From: a virus
Reading direction: 5' to 3' (one strand)
Virus record (IMG/VR): IMGVR_UViG_3300000234_000020
Coordinates: 1 to 28,502 of that record
DNA: 28,502 nt
Part shown: in pieces, positions 27,409-28,502 of the stretch
Layout: every line of letters begins with the position of its first letter
How positions within the stretch are numbered: the first letter of the stretch is position 1
Position numbers and translations under genes: made by a program
Notes under the pieces: model-generated
Databases searched by the model: none
Seen by the model: the letters and a program-made list of their open reading frames with translations, nothing else
Told to the model about the DNA's origin: nothing

Positions 27409-28502
27409 TTAGAGCGCCTTCCAAATTGCTACCAGCCGCCCGCATATTGTTAAGCTCGATTTGCATCATCTCAAGCTCGATAAGCTGTTTAGGTGAGGCC
27501 GGGATAATTGCCCGGTCAGGGTCAAGGATAAGCTCAGTATCGGCCAGTGCGGCCAGTTCTGGGATGCCCATCTCAATACCGGCTGCACCTGCCAGCATCA
27601 TAGCCATTACCAGCGCCCGGTCATAGTTGGGGCGCGTCCGTTTGATCTTGATAACCAGGTCAATAAGTTGTAACTCGATAGTCTCAGCGGCAATCTGTGA
27701 TGACTTGCGGATGTCGTCAAATGACAGTTCGGGCAGGCTGCTTGTTACACCTGTTTTGATTTCACGAATGAACTCAAGAACGCCGGCAATATCAACCTTT
27801 GGCACAATCGCATTGACCGCCGCGTTTTCGGGAATAAACCACATGTAATCAGATCCCCGCTGAAGCTCGGACGGTTCCGCGCCACTGGTCACAAATTGCG
27901 GATCTGCGTTTTTGCGGATAACCTCAGACAGTCGGCTTGACATTTCGTTGAGTTCGTTCAGCATCGGGATTGACTTTTGGAATGTGCATTCTCCCAACGC
28001 CGTGCCGTCTGCAATGTGAACGCATTCGATAATCGGGATAACCCCTTGCTCATTTGTGTACTCAGGCTCGCGATCATCGTAGCCAAACGGCTCGCCATTT
28101 TTGAACGTACGGATAAACTGATCTGTGATGGCCTCGGCATACTCAAACTCATCACCGGCATTATCCTGGCGGATTTCGACATACAGCGCCATGTCTGGGG
28201 CCTGCTTGTATTGGGCGGATGATACCAACATAAAATTGATCGGGCGAATGGGCTGAATAATTACCTGCTTGTTATCTCGTACATCAGCCACGCGCAAACC
28301 GCTAACACCATACATGGCGCCGTAGTGGACAAACAAAACGCCGTTTGTGTCCCACGCCGACATATCAAAAAGCACATCGCGCGCCTTGCTCCACACCTCG
28401 AACTTTGGATCTTCTGGGGGAAATGACCAACCCGCCGGTATGACGCCCGCGTCCACATCAACCGCGCGCGAAAGGGGCAGAAATAGCGGCTTGATTTCTT
28501 TG
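27401..28502 (-). CDS. Portal protein, 5' end outside the window
   Basis: At least 367 codons are present; the frame continues beyond 28502 (the last codons in the window read IKPLFLPLSRAVDVDAGVIPAGW), so the start is missing. It has portal features: a clip/stem-like region (VLEFIREIKTGVTSSLPELSFDD), the helical crown-proximal part (AAETIELQLIDLVIKIKRTRPNYDRALVMAMMLAG) and a glutamate-rich end. It forms the dodecameric DNA gate and is the first gene of the head operon in view. Terminase is expected upstream, right of the window. Confidence 0.85.
   Translation of the reverse strand, partial: KEIKPLFLPLSRAVDVDAGVIPAGWSFPPEDPKFEVWSKARDVLFDMSAWDTNGVLFVHYGAMYGVSGLRVADVRDNKQVIIQPIRPINFMLVSSAQYKQAPDMALYVEIRQDNAGDEFEYAEAITDQFIRTFKNGEPFGYDDREPEYTNEQGVIPIIECVHIADGTALGECTFQKSIPMLNELNEMSSRLSEVIRKNADPQFVTSGAEPSELQRGSDYMWFIPENAAVNAIVPKVDIAGVLEFIREIKTGVTSSLPELSFDDIRKSSQIAAETIELQLIDLVIKIKRTRPNYDRALVMAMMLAGAAGIEMGIPELAALADTELILDPDRAIIPASPKQLIELEMMQIELNNMRAAGSNLEGALNA

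Larger units (their letters stand above)
151..28440. repeat. Dispersed GCCGGTA / AAGAGCGCCGGTA motif (about 77 core copies, 11 exact 13-mers)
   Basis: Exact 13-mers AAGAGCGCCGGTA (plus) or TACCGGCGCTCTT (minus) lie at 961, 985, 4529, 5738, 6687, 9540, 11464, 19134, 21881, 25813 and 26149 (start positions). Near copies are at 7784, 10075, 11413, 12466, 14578 and 18995. The 6-mer core CCGGTA/TACCGG occurs about 88 times in total by hand count, roughly balanced between strands (39 and 49). It falls in all codon phases and in noncoding DNA. Confidence 0.9.

Overview
This window is most of a tailed bacteriophage or prophage genome with siphovirus-type morphology. The evidence is a contiguous head-to-tail gene order read leftwards: portal, MuF, scaffold, major capsid, connectors, tail tube, frameshifted tail chaperones, tape measure, tail tip and fibre. 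Two replication and recombination blocks accompany it. No integrase, terminase, holin or endolysin is recognised, so lifestyle is undecided; terminase probably lies just right of the window, next to the portal. The stop codons fit the standard bacterial code and promoters of the sigma-70 type are visible. The host cannot be named from this sequence.

Layout. (1) 1-5320, leftward early operon(s): a J-domain protein with a HARP-like N-terminus, a RecT-like annealing protein, an ERCC4-family nuclease, a likely ribbon-helix-helix regulator and several small unknowns. It is driven by a strong promoter at 5292-5320 and a second at 2543-2571. (2) 5290-5656, divergent control region: inverted repeat, strong terminator, possible three-way-junction RNA and a strong rightward promoter. 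(3) 5657-12260, rightward operon: pentapeptide-repeat protein built of 29 near-identical 15-bp units, vWA protein, VirE-type helicase/ATPase, cytosine methyltransferase-like protein, small genes, a frameshifted adenine/N4-cytosine methyltransferase, PrimPol-type primase and an HNH protein. A bidirectional terminator follows at 12270-12299. (4) 12290-24716, leftward tail and head genes. (5) 24717-26184, an island in the head module: three small rightward genes with their own promoter, in the middle of leftward genes, next to a repeat-rich noncoding stretch. (6) 26185-28502, decayed NUMOD3 homing-endonuclease fragment, MuF protein and partial portal, all leftward, ending in their own terminator.

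The most striking signal is not a gene. The heptamer GCCGGTA (or its complement) occurs about 77 times by hand count, where about 3-4 would be expected by chance. It is on both strands, in all reading frames and in noncoding DNA. The extended 13-mer AAGAGCGCCGGTA is present in 11 exact copies, once as a perfect inverted pair in a 14-bp hairpin and once inside a terminator. This resembles the behaviour of DNA-uptake sequences or other genome-wide DNA signals. It is absent or nearly so from genes that look recently acquired. A second shared signal, GTAACTAACTA, sits between the -35 and -10 boxes of several promoters and is probably the operator of a phage regulator.
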